Shown here piece after piece: positions 36,691 to 47,185 of a DNA stretch of 64,000 bases. The notes under the pieces were generated by a model. The model was given only the letters and a program-made list of their open reading frames with translations, was not told where the DNA came from and made no database searches. Every line of letters begins with the position of its first letter. Position 1 is the first letter of the stretch. The position numbers were made by a program, and so were the translations under genes. The DNA is from Jacaranda mimosifolia (taxonomy: Eukaryota > Streptophyta > Magnoliopsida > Lamiales > Bignoniaceae): assembly GCA_018894105.1 (NCBI GenBank), contig CM032128.1:25815299-25879298 (forward strand). The letters run 5' to 3'.

Positions 36691-37184
36691 ATACAGTAAT
36701 TAAACAAAATATATTTATATTAAAAATAATTAAAAGATAAATATACATATATATATGTATATATGAATTGTCATTGAGGTAATAATATTGATAACGGAAA
36801 AAAAAAATATACCACAAATTCTTTGAATTTCAAGATTTTATTTTTATGTGTAAGGATGTTGTATTAGACTGGAGAATTTTTTTTTTTTTTTTATATATAT
36901 TTGGAAAAAAGAAGAAATAGTTGGATATTGTGTTAGAATGGAGGAAAATTAATTTCTCTATATTAAATAGAAAATATAAATAAATATTTTAATTGAGAGT
37001 ATTTTAGTCTTTTAAATTTTATCCCAATATTGTTATCCATCAAAATAAATATTCAATACAATTATCCACTTTCATCATACAAATCATCCTACAAAGTAAA
37101 TATAATTTAAAAAAAAAAAAAAATCATAATCCTACTTTTCATCTCATCACTCTACATCATATATCATCAAATAAATAGGAAAGT

Positions 37185-37255
37185 TTCCTACATAATGTGG
37201 AAGGTCAGGAGTTCGAGCCCTAACGAGCTCCTGATATGTGTGCATATATATTAAT
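37185..37255 (+). other. tRNA-like box B motif, possible SINE scrap
   Basis: AATGTGGAAGGTCAGGAGTTCGAGCCCTAACGAG contains GAGTTCGAGCCC, close to a Pol III box B, inside the Tourist-like element. There is no matching tRNA fold and no clear target duplication, so it is at most a SINE fragment. Confidence 0.25.
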
Positions 37256-37298
37256 AATTATTTAAAAGAAAAAGGAAAAAAAGGTAAACGGGGCCTAA

Positions 37299-38361
37299 TA
37301 TTCTTTGCAGTTACCAAGAAGGTTGCAACCTTTGTCTGAGGTTGGGCTGGGATTTCTACATCCTTCATTAAGACCAGTAAGGAATGGCTCTGGCTGGGTG
37401 GTCTGTGATGCAAAACACTTTCTACCTTGAATTCGAAGCTTGGTTCCTTTCCTGCAGCAAAAGATGCTGTGGACAGTCCTATACTAATTATTTGGTCTCA
37501 ACTTTGGGCCCGAGGAAAAGGTCTGTTAAGGGCATCTTGTTCTTGTTAGCAGACCCCATGCTCTTGGCGTGGACTAATGTCTTTCAGACATCCCGGCCCT
37601 TTGCACTCCTATGAATAGTGTACCTTTTGTCGACTTTATACTCAGAAAAATGGAAGTTGGAAGGCTTGGAACCATGTAGACAAGTGCATTCTCAATGAAA
37701 CTCCTTTAATTTCATTGCAAATTTTAGAACATTTTAGCGAGTTTATAGCTATAATTCTATCAATATTGCTTGAAAGAAACTATTTCCATTTCATATTATA
37801 TCAAATTATTGTAATTAATTCGTGCTATATTAATTTCACATGCTAAATTAATATATCTGTAATAAATAATTAAGATAATTCTTATATTATTGTCAAAAAG
37901 CGAGAATATATTAAATTGTAAAAGTATAATTTGATTTGAATGAATTAGTATCTTAATGTCTGTAATCTTTTTTAAAAGAATAAAATTATAATTACCAAAA
38001 ATCTAATTATAAAATGCAAGATGCGAATCCACAATTCAAGTATAATTTGAGAGTTCTTTTTGTAACTTCTCATTCTTTTCATCATCCAAAATGATGAATG
38101 AAGAACTACATTTCTAGAAGAAAACATACTAATTCACAAATAATTATGACTATTTAACTTATTTATTTATCTTAAAAGTTACAGTTCTTAGAAAGGACCT
38201 TTCACACAACATTATAATTAAAAATATATCTCTTTTTTATGTACACAATTATATGATAATGTTAAGTTTAGATGTGGAAACCTATGAACCTAACAATCTT
38301 CATCATATGGAACGCGTTATTCAATCCAATCCAAACAATATAAAAGTATATATCCGAACGC
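37299..38361. other. Spacer with a short protein-like segment of unknown origin
   Basis: From about 37313 a short frame reads LPRRLQPLSEVGLGFLHPSL and continues as RPVRNGSGWVVCDAKHF before a stop near 37430; another frame then stays open to 37614. Base composition is clearly richer in G and C than the surroundings (37310-37690). It looks like a gene or organelle-DNA fragment, but I do not recognise it. The remainder to 38361 is AT-rich without features. Confidence 0.3.
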
Positions 38362-38364
38362 ATA

Positions 38365-40275
38365 GGTTATGTTTGGTTATGTTTTTTGTTTGATTTCATT
38401 TGTATTTTTGGAAATTAAATTATTAGAGAATATGAAAGTTGTTTTTTGGTATTTTGTTTAGGCTATGTTCTTATACATTTTCCCAAAAAAATTTCCAACC
38501 CCCAAAAAAAAAATTCAAAATAGAATTTCAAAATGGAGGCATATCTCCAAAAAAAAATTTTTTTTTTTCAAAAACTCAAATTTTATACCCAAACAACCCC
38601 TCTCCCTGAATTGAACCATACACCCTAAAAATCACCCTTTCACATCCCTCATTCATTTATCACTTTACCACTTCACTCATACATACATACATATATAAAA
38701 ATATTAAAATTTTACTAGGTAAAAAAATTCTAAAACTTATGTTTACAAATTTAATTAAACTAATAGTCCAAAAAATGAATTAAATTTAATTAATTATTAT
38801 TTATATTATTACTAAATAATTTATTTATTGAATAACATATTAAATTAATTAAATTTACTTATGAATTAAATAACATATTAGTTATATTTAATATTTAATG
38901 TATTAATTAAAATTATATTTATTCATTTAATAAATAACTTAAGATGGTTTAATTTGATATAATAAATAAATTAATCTTCTTTAAATATTAATCTTCACAT
39001 TTATTTAAAATTATAATAAAAAAATTTGATTATAGGGTGATACTTATGTAATAATATATTAAATTTAATAAATTAATATTGATATGCTTAAAGTAATTGT
39101 TGAGAGAATTAATTAAATTTAAGTAAAATTATTTGATTATTACTAAGTAATTTATTTACTAAATAATTTATTAATTAAATAATGAGTTAAAATAATTAAA
39201 TAACTTATTAAATTAATTGAATTAATTTATCTAAATAACTTATTATTTATATATTAATTGTGTTTCATATTTTAAGTATAATTAAATATTACGTTTATTT
39301 CTTTAATAAGTAATTTAAGATGATGTAATTTTATATAATATAATATTTTTTAATTTGATGAATTGTTATTAAGTCTTATATATAAAAATTATTAAAAAAT
39401 TATTTATTTTGATAAATAACTAAGTTTTATTTATAAATAAATTGTAAGTAATAAATAATTAAATAATTACATTTTAATTAATAAATAGTAAATTAGTTTA
39501 TAATTAGTGTATAGTAATTAAAATTTTTTTATAGGTTGATATTAATAATTGTGATATACGCTAATTTTTTATAATTAAAATATAATTATGATTTCATGAA
39601 TAATTAATATTTATTAATATAACCAAATAATACATCATTTACTAATATTAAATTTATAAAAAGATAAATTTCAAAATAAATAAGCAATTAAATTAACTAC
39701 ACTCATATTTCAATTGTTACATATATATATATATATATATGTATACACACACATCATCCAATTATAAAAATACATACATATAATACATAAAAAAATCACT
39801 TTCACCCTGCAAACCCAACAAAAAAGCAATTAATTTGATATTTATAGTAAAATTTGTCTCTCCCCAAAACATAAAGAAACAAATAACTCATTCTGAAATT
39901 ATTTTCCGTATTTTCTCAAAATAAAAAGAAACACATGGCACATTCTCCAAATTTTCTTCCAAAAACTTATTCCCCTAAAATTGTTTCTAGAAAATGGTCA
40001 AAACATAAAAGAACAGGTCCTTATGTTTTTGGAGAGATATTTTTTACTATAACAGTCAAATCAATACTTTTTTTATTGGGTTTTTGGAGTAAAAATGAAA
40101 TTGAGTAATTTTTTTAATATTAGAATAATAATAAAATATATATAATAGATATGATATATGTATGTATATATATATATATATTGAAAAATATGTGTTTTGA
40201 AGGGAAAATGAGGATATATTTAATTATATTTCCCCAAGATAATATTATTTTGAGAAAACATAACCAAACACTCTC
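38365..40275. mobile_element. MITE interrupted by a second Tourist-like element
   Basis: The outer ends GTTATGTTTGGTTATGTTTTTTG and, reversed, GAGAGTGTTTGGTTATGTTTTC match the intact 281-bp MITE at 46422-46702, as do the interior words GAATATGAAAGTTGTTTTTTGG and GAGATATTTTTTACT. Flanking ATA at 38362-38364 and 40276-40278 may be the target duplication. The copy is split by the element at 38461-40020. Confidence 0.8.
38461..40020. mobile_element. Nested Tourist-like element, 1.56 kb
   Basis: TTA duplications at 38458-38460 and 40021-40023. Ends GGCTATGTTCTTATACATTTT and, reversed, GGACCTGTTCTTTTATGTTTT. The interior (38,690-39,760) is extremely AT-rich and carries no coding sequence. Removing it restores the outer MITE, as comparison with 46422-46702 shows. 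Confidence 0.85.
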
Positions 40276-40278
40276 ATA

Positions 40279-41113
40279 ATTTCCTCCACATTATTTATTC
40301 ATTTCAAGCCTAAAGAAAATCCGGAACAACAATCACATGGACCGCACGTGCACTTTCATTGCTAGTTGAATAAGCAAAAAAGTGGAAAAAAGAGGAAATG
40401 TTTTGAGGACCACAAACTTTTGTTGATTGAAAACTTATCATCAAATGAAGAAGATTTGTTGTTAAGGGACCTCCGAGTCCAAAAGCAATGGTTCCACTTG
40501 CACATGATCCCATTTCAACAAGTGGAAAAAAAAAAAAGAAAAAAAAAGGGGGATCAGTTTGATCAAAGAAAAGGGACCATAATTTTGAATTGTGGTTCAT
40601 TTTCTTTTCTTTTCTTTTCAAAAAGTGTACTAGCTCGTGGTGTTGATCATTATCAACTCACAATTTGATCCATTTATACATAAATATTAAAAGTCTCAAA
40701 TGAGTATTATTATGTTTTTCATTTTTTTTATTATTTGTAGAAATGTGAAGCTTATACTATATTTTCTTTCGTTTTGAGTTTAATATGATGATTTGATAAA
40801 TCTCGGTTAGAAATAATATTTTTAAAGCGCCATGCCTTTTTTGCAGTTGAAGATCAAATGAGATTTTTTTTCTTTTATTTTTATTTTTATTTTTCAAATT
40901 TCATGAACAAAGTAACTGCAATCAAATATACGTGGAGAAATAGGAAAAGCAAAGGTAACTCAAGTTTTAAGATTTAAATGAAGGCTTACACTTAGAACGG
41001 TCATACGATTAATTAAATAATATGCAATTAAGACAACTTCTTATACTATTGGATACCTTCATTTTAATGAAAAGGCTACGTGTAACCTTCAAAAGATACC
41101 ATTTTTATAGTAG
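40279..41113. other. Low-complexity spacer, no gene
   Basis: Purine and pyrimidine runs (A-rich near 40530, TTTTC repeats near 40605 and 40870). Overlapping open frames on both strands at 40310-40670 show no recognisable protein. Confidence 0.5.
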
Positions 41114-41118
41114 CCTTT

Positions 41119-42153
41119 TGTAAGACCCGAAAATGTTGCATTCAATCACACATGCTTGGTGGTGCTTGATGGAGATCGGTCAATGTGTTGGACAAACAAA
41201 ATAGGCCACGGGCGCTTGTCGAGCAGTGTGCCGTGCGCCAAGGGGTGGAGCTCATAAACAAACCTAAAGGATCCCAACGATGCGTGTGTGCGCGGGGTTG
41301 GGCCGTGCGCACACTTGTGCGACACTTGACTGGAACAGTGCGCACACTCGCGAGGGACTTAGTAGGACAGTGCACACATATGCGCAACACTTGACGAAAC
41401 GGTGCGCATGGTTGCGCAAAAGAAGGAATTGGTATCGAGACTTGGGCGCAGCTAAGTGGAGCAACGCGCACGAGTGGGCAACGACGCGTGCGGCAAGAAG
41501 TTGGCGAGACAGGCTGACGTGGCAAACAGCCTAGCGACACGTTGGCAAGACGTGGCAAGTTAATGCTGATGTGGGCGGCAATTAACCAAGTATGTTGGCA
41601 AACGGTTTTCAGCAGAGAGGCAAACAAAGTAGTGGGACGGTTGTGGCTGATTTTTCTAGTAACCACTCGAAATAGTTGGCACAAGCAAGCTACACTGCAG
41701 ATAACTGCTCGGGACACTTGGCAGCATTTAGCATAGCTTTGCCACATGTTGGCTATTGGTAGGCTAGCTTCCTAGCAGTGGGGGATGTCCATTGTAGCTG
41801 ATTATACTATACGTATAAAAGCCTTTGACCTCACAGTCTGCACTAGTTAGAGAACGAGATAGCGAGTTGGACTTGGGCAAACATTGTGTGAAGGCATTGG
41901 CATCCTGTGTATTACATTTGTTGGGTTAATACAAGGTTGGGATTGGTTCTTGTAATTCATGTGTCCCTTATGTTAATTATGTTTCATGCTCAAATGATTA
42001 TATTATTGCCTTGCTTGATCATATGTTGCCTAACTAGCCCACTTGCACTAAATGGGGTGCATGGGTAGGCTGACTAGGCCCTTGGCAGGTCTAGGTTGCA
42101 CAGGGTCGCATAAAACTCGACGAAAATTTTATGTGAAAATTACCCTTGTGACA
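41119..42153 (+). repeat. 5' LTR of the gag-protease element
   Basis: Starts TGTAAGACCC and ends CCCTTGTGACA. The middle is unusually GC-rich with many GTGCGCAC words; a TATA-like ACGTATAAAAGCC lies near 41811. Paired with 44180-45232. Confidence 0.93.
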
Positions 42154-42229
42154 ATTGGTATCGGAGCCTGGCTTCACGCTATTTTGAGGGGAATTGACGT
42201 GAGTTTGGCTTCTGTGCAAGCTTTGAAAC

Positions 42230-43918
42230 ATGAAACGATGGCAGATCAAAGTTTGAAAGAAGCGGTTCTTAGCTTGCGCTGAATGGAGGCATACCTTGGA
42301 CAACCGGCTGAAGCTCAAAAGATGGCTCTCTTTAAGCAAATCCAGGAATTACAACAAACAATTGAGGGTTTGCAAAAGACAATGGCGGGTTGGCCCGAAA
42401 TTATAGACTGAAAGGTTGTTTCGGCTGCCAAAAATATGGGAACGTTCACTGAGACTGTTGAATTGAAACTTGAGTTGGTCAATATTGAGCTGATGGTATT
42501 GAAGAAGGCTATTGCAGCAAGTGTGGTTGATGACAGGGCTTCTTTATCGAAGGTAAAGGTGCCGGATCCAAAACCCTGTAGCGGTGAGCGGAACACCAAG
42601 GATCTCAAGAGTTTTCTATGGGATATAGAAACCTATTTCAATGCCGCTAAGATTCCAGAACGGGAAAAGGGGTCCATAACTACTATGTACTTCATGGGAG
42701 ACGCTAAACTATGGTGGCGAACTCATTTGTCAGATAAATCAGCTGCTAACCAAGGATGGATTGACACTTGGGAAGCACTGAAAGGGGAACTAAAGGAGTA
42801 ATTTCTACCTTGCAATGTGTCGTGGATTGCTAGGGAGAATCTTCGAAACTTGAGACATACGAGAACGGTAAGAGAGTATGTTTCTGCTTTTAGTTCTCTT
42901 ATGCTTGACGTGCACAATATGTCTGAGGAAGACAGGTTGTTCAATTTCATGGCGGGGCTGCAACCTTGGGCTTAAGCCGAGTTAAGGCGACAAGGAGTCA
43001 AGGACTTGCACTCAGCTATGGCCGATGCCGATAGATTGGTGGACTATCAGAATGTTGGAGGCCCGGATTGAGAACTCAAAAAGAAAGATATCAGGAAAGA
43101 CAAAGGCAAAGCAAAATCAAACGAAAAAGACAAGGAACAAGGAAAAAGAGGGGTCCGATGCAGTAGGTACCTAGATGAGAAAGAAGAAATCAGGGTGCTA
43201 CGCTTGCGGAGGTGACCACATAATGCGGGATTGCCCTCAGCGGGAATGACTTAGTGCATTGTTGGCTGAGATGACTGAAACAAAAACAGAGGGTGACATG
43301 GAACCGAGAGTCGGTGCTCTCCAATTGCTGAACACTCTGATGGGTAAGTCCAATTTAATTAAGAATAAGGGACTAATGTATGTTCGAGTGTTTGTGAATG
43401 GTAATCAGGTTAAAGTAATGGTAGATTCGAGGTCCACGCATAGCTTCATTTCGGAAGAACAAGCCCAGAAGCTGGGGCTAAAGATGGAACTTGCTACAAC
43501 CCAGGTTAAAGCTATAAATCAGAAGCTTGAGATGGTGAAATGTGGAGCCATTGTGGATTTGAAAGTGGGGAACTGGCAGGGACAAAGCAAACTGATGGTT
43601 TATCGGTTGGATGAATTCGATATGATTCTTGATAGTGGTTTCCTATATAATGCAAAGGCCATTGTTATCCCTTACTTGAGCGAGTTGATGATCCTTGATG
43701 ATAAAGAACCTTGCTTTGTGCAAGCAGAGTGGAGTAACTTCGGAAAAGAGGGAAAGAATTCAACTGATGGGATGGATGAGACTAGACTAAAGCATGCTAA
43801 TGGTGCTGGTTCATCGACATCGGGCATTGATGGTGGCATTTGCCAAGAAATCGATAAAGAGAGTTGGCCTTCTTTATCCTATGCGGCAAAGTTAAAAGCT
43901 ATAGGGCGGCGAAGTTAA
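42230..43918 (+). pseudogene. Retroelement gag-protease polyprotein, broken
   Basis: One frame from about 42238 gives a Gag-like protein with coiled-coil-prone N-terminus, KVPDPKPCSGERNTKDLKSF and the capsid block GDAKLWWRTH. Stops interrupt it at 42280 (TGA), 42409 (TGA), 42799 (TAA), 42973 (TAA) and 43069 (TGA). After a frameshift between 43072 and 43190 comes a CCHC zinc knuckle (CYACGGDHIMRDC), a further TGA at 43247, and a retropepsin-like domain at 43259-43918 with VMVDSRSTHSFISEEQA. The active site, usually D-S/T-G, reads D-S-R. All six stops are one transition away from Gln, Trp or Arg codons. It cannot make an active protein. Confidence 0.88.
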
Positions 43919-44179
43919 AAGCTTAGCCCTACACCTCAGTCAAGTAGGGGCATTGTCTAAGGCAAAGTATTTGGCGAGATTTAGTGGGAAGTCCAAACCT
44001 ACGCTGGCTTGGTGCAGCATGACTAAACGTGAGGTCAGTACATGTTCCTTTGGCTTAAAGTTACTAATGGCGTTTATTTTCTAGACTTGCAGGATAACGC
44101 AAGTTTATGTGGGAACACAAATGGGGGTGTGTCTCCCTTAGTCCGATGAGGGCGTCGGATTCCTCTAGCGGGGGTGGTT

Positions 44180-45232
44180 TGTAAGACCTAAAAATGTTGC
44201 ATTTGATCGCATTCTTTGGTGGTGCTTGATGGTGATCGGTTAATGTGTTGGATAAACAAAATAGGCTATAGCGCTTGCTAGGACCAGGTAGCGTGACATG
44301 CGCTAAAGGGCGGAGCTCATAAACAGACCTAACAGACCTCGATGGATGCGTGTGCGCACACTTGTGCGACACTTGATTAGAACAGTGTGCACACTCGCGA
44401 GGGACTTAGCGAGACGGTGCACACATATGCACAACACTTGACGGAACGGTGTGCATGGTTGCTTAAAAGATGGAGTTGGTATAGAGACTTGGGCGCAGCT
44501 GAGCGAAGCAATTCGCACAAGCAACACGCTGGCGCGCACGAGTGGGCAACGGTGCGCGCGGCAACAGGTTGGTGAGGCAAGCTGACTTGGCAGACAGCCT
44601 AGTGACATGTTGGCAAGACGTGGCAAGTTAATGCTGATGTGGGCGGCAGTTAACAGAGTATGTTGACAGACAGTTTTCGGCAGAGAGGGAAACAAAGTAG
44701 TGGGACTGTTGTGGCTAACTTTTCTGGTAACCGCTGGTAATCGCTCGGAACAGTTGGCACAAGCAAGCTACATTGCAGATAACTGCTCGGGACACCTGGC
44801 AGCATTTAGCATAGCTTTGCCACCTGTTGGTTGTTGGTAGGCTAGCTTCCTAGTAGTGGGGGATGTCCACTGTAGCTGATTATACCAGACGGTATAAAAA
44901 CTTTTGACCTCACAGTTTGCACTAGTTAGAGAACGAGATAGCGAGTTAGACTTGGGCAGACATTGTGTGAAGGCATTAGCATCCAGTGTATTACATTTGT
45001 TGGGTTAATACAAGGTTGAGATTGGTTTCTGTAATTCATGTGTCCCTTATGTTAATTCTGTTGCATGCTCAAACGATTATATTGTTGCCTTTCTTGATCA
45101 TATGTTGCCTAACTAGCCCACTTGCACTAAACGGGGTGCATAGACAGGTTGACTAGGCCCTTGGCGGGTGTAGGCCGCACAGGGTTGCATAAAACTCCAC
45201 AAAAATTTTATGTGAAAATTATCCCTGTGACA
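44180..45232 (+). repeat. 3' LTR of the gag-protease element
   Basis: Starts TGTAAGACCT and ends CCCTGTGACA; aligns over its length with 41119-42153 with scattered substitutions and small indels. Confidence 0.93.
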
Positions 45233-45237
45233 CCTTT

Positions 45238-46418
45238 GTTGGTTAATCAATTTTAGTATCCTTTGCCTTTTTCTCAAACTCACTAAAGAAAGTTTTACCT
45301 TAAGTCAAAATTGATGTAGTTAAAGACTCAAAAAATAATTTATAAAAATTCTAATTGATTTTACATTTTAAGAACTTTTTTGAGAATCAAAAGAAAAATT
45401 ACATCTTTGATTTATCATATAACAAAGTATAGGGTTGTCAACGGGTCGAATTTGTATTAAATTAGTATATTCGAATCTGACCCAATATAATTTATGATAT
45501 TTGTTATTTCGTACCTATCTGAATCTGATGGATATATGAAATTCAATCAAAAAACCGACCCGAATTTATATTTCCTCCCCTTTTTGGATTGTATAAAAAT
45601 ATTGTATTTTTAAAAATAAACTTACGTCATATTTGAATTTTTGGCAACTTTTTATTATATTAGTCTAAAAGTTAAATATTTGAATATGAAACTCATATTT
45701 CACATTATATTAATATATTGGTAAACTATAATATATTATTACATTTGATATTTTATCAACATTCTTCTTATTTTTTAGGCTAAAAACTCAATATTAATAG
45801 TATAATATAAACATTAGTATAGATATTAGGTCAATATAATATATATATTTTATTTTAAATATTAATATTATATATACGAATATTAATTTAATAAAAAAAT
45901 TTTAAAGTTTGGATTCAAATTTTTAACTGATCGAATTGTTTAATTCTGATTCGAACCACTTATTTCGAATTACGAATATTTATAATTGTATTTTATCTAT
46001 TGAATATTTTAATCAAATAAAAATTCTAAAATTTGAATTCAATTCAAATCGAATTCGAATTAAAATCAATGGCTTAAACATAAAAATATAATGGAGATGT
46101 TCACTAATTTGCTCATTGACTTTTCTTCTTTGTATGCAAACGGGCACTTGCAAAATGTGGTTGTGGCTAAATTTAAAAATGATAGCAAAATGTTAAACGT
46201 GAAATATGCTCAAAAATAAATAATATATTTAGCAAAAAAATAAAGATAATGTCAAAGCAACAGTATATTAGTCAAAATTTACTTACCAAATTTTATATCC
46301 ATGAAATTATTACGATATGAAAGATGGCAAGAACGTAAAATCAACCCAAACATACCATACGAAATATTATACAAAATTGTTTATTTATTATTTATTTTAT
46401 TTATTTGCTCCATCTTTT
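45238..46418. other. AT-rich spacer, possible old DNA transposon ends
   Basis: No gene. GGGTTGTCAACGGGTCGAA at about 45432 resembles a hAT-type tip and GAATTCGAATTAAAATCAATGG lies near 46050, but no pair of borders with a target duplication was found. Confidence 0.4.
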
Positions 46419-46421
46419 TTA

Positions 46422-46702
46422 GAGAATGTTTGGTTATGTTTTTTGTGTGATTTTATTATGTATTTTGAAGAAATAAATTATTGAAGAATGTGAAAGTTAT
46501 TTTTTGGTATATTTATTTATGTTTTGAGGAGATATTTTTTACTGTATCAATTAAATCAATGCATTTTTGTTGAATTTTTAGGATGAAAATAAAATAAAAT
46601 ATATATATATATTAAAAAATGTGTTTATTGAATAAAAAATGAGGATATGTTTAATTATACTTTTTGAAATTAATATTGTTATTGAAAATAACCAAAACAT
46701 TT
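46422..46702. mobile_element. Tourist-like MITE, 281 bp, beside the PRAF promoter
   Basis: TTA duplications at 46419-46421 and 46703-46705. Ends GAGAATGTTTGGTTATG and, reversed, AAATGTTTTGGTTATTTTC. It is the intact relative of the interrupted element at 38365-40275. It ends about 40 bp before the likely 5' leader of the PRAF gene. Confidence 0.85.
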
Positions 46703-46739
46703 TTAATCTAAAATTCTTGAGGGGAAAAAAAAAAAAAAT

Positions 46740-47185
46740 TGAAGTCCATAAGTCTTCTCTCTCCCTCCCTCTCTCATATCTGTGCACAGAACAGTACTGC
46801 TAATCACTTCTGCTGCAAAAGAACTGATAATCATCAGATCAAAACCCATTGGATTCTAGTCGACTCCCTTTTTCCTGATCTCCCATATGATCGCACGGCA
46901 ACATCCCTTGGCCTCATCTCAGCCGTCAATCGACTGCTGAAGTTGTTTTTATATCCATTACGCTTTTACTGTCGTCACTCTGCTACTTTATTCTCCAGCT
47001 TGGTTGGAAAATCACTTTTACTTGGTAATTGACAAGCTCCGCAGTTTCACTTGGTGCAATTTCATGCGGTTCTGTTACTAGCTTTGGCGTGGAGTTGATT
47101 GGAAGCAGAGTATTGTATGAGTGTGGATGGTGGATGGAGGGTTTGGATTTAGGGCTTGTTTGGGAAAGTGGGAATCTGTTTTCTG
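46740..47185 (+). promoter_or_regulatory. Probable 5' leader of the PRAF gene
   Basis: Begins with a CT-rich tract (TCTTCTCTCTCCCTCCCTCTCTC, 46752-46774), common around plant transcription starts, and runs to the ATG at 47186. The exact start of transcription is not readable. Confidence 0.4.

Larger units (their letters stand above)
36294..37295. mobile_element. Tourist-like non-autonomous element, 1.0 kb
   Basis: TAA target duplications at 36291-36293 and 37296-37298. Ends GGGCCCATTTCTTTTTT and, reversed, GGCCCCGTTTACCTTTTTTTCC. The interior is very AT-rich with a long ATT microsatellite. It may interrupt the LTR-like sequence ending at 36202. Confidence 0.6.
41119..45232 (+). mobile_element. 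Gypsy-type LTR retroelement with gag-protease only
   Basis: Complete ends: 5' LTR 41119-42153, 3' LTR 44180-45232, 5-bp target duplication CCTTT (41114-41118 and 45233-45237), primer binding site TGGTATCGGAGC (42156-42167, initiator Met tRNA type) and a G-rich polypurine tract before 44180. The interior is only about 2 kb and codes for Gag, a zinc knuckle and a protease domain; reverse transcriptase, RNase H and integrase are absent. It is a non-autonomous derivative. The LTRs differ at many sites, often C/T or G/A, so the insertion is old. Confidence 0.93.

Noticed and set aside
41142..41747. 201-codon minus-strand open frame
   Set aside because: It lies wholly in the GC-rich 5' LTR, is Cys/Ser/Thr/Arg-rich, is mirrored by a broken frame in the 3' LTR, and has no recognisable domain.
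43259..43918. Domesticated retropepsin gene
   Set aside because: It sits in a complete retroelement downstream of a decayed gag, and its active-site Gly is replaced.
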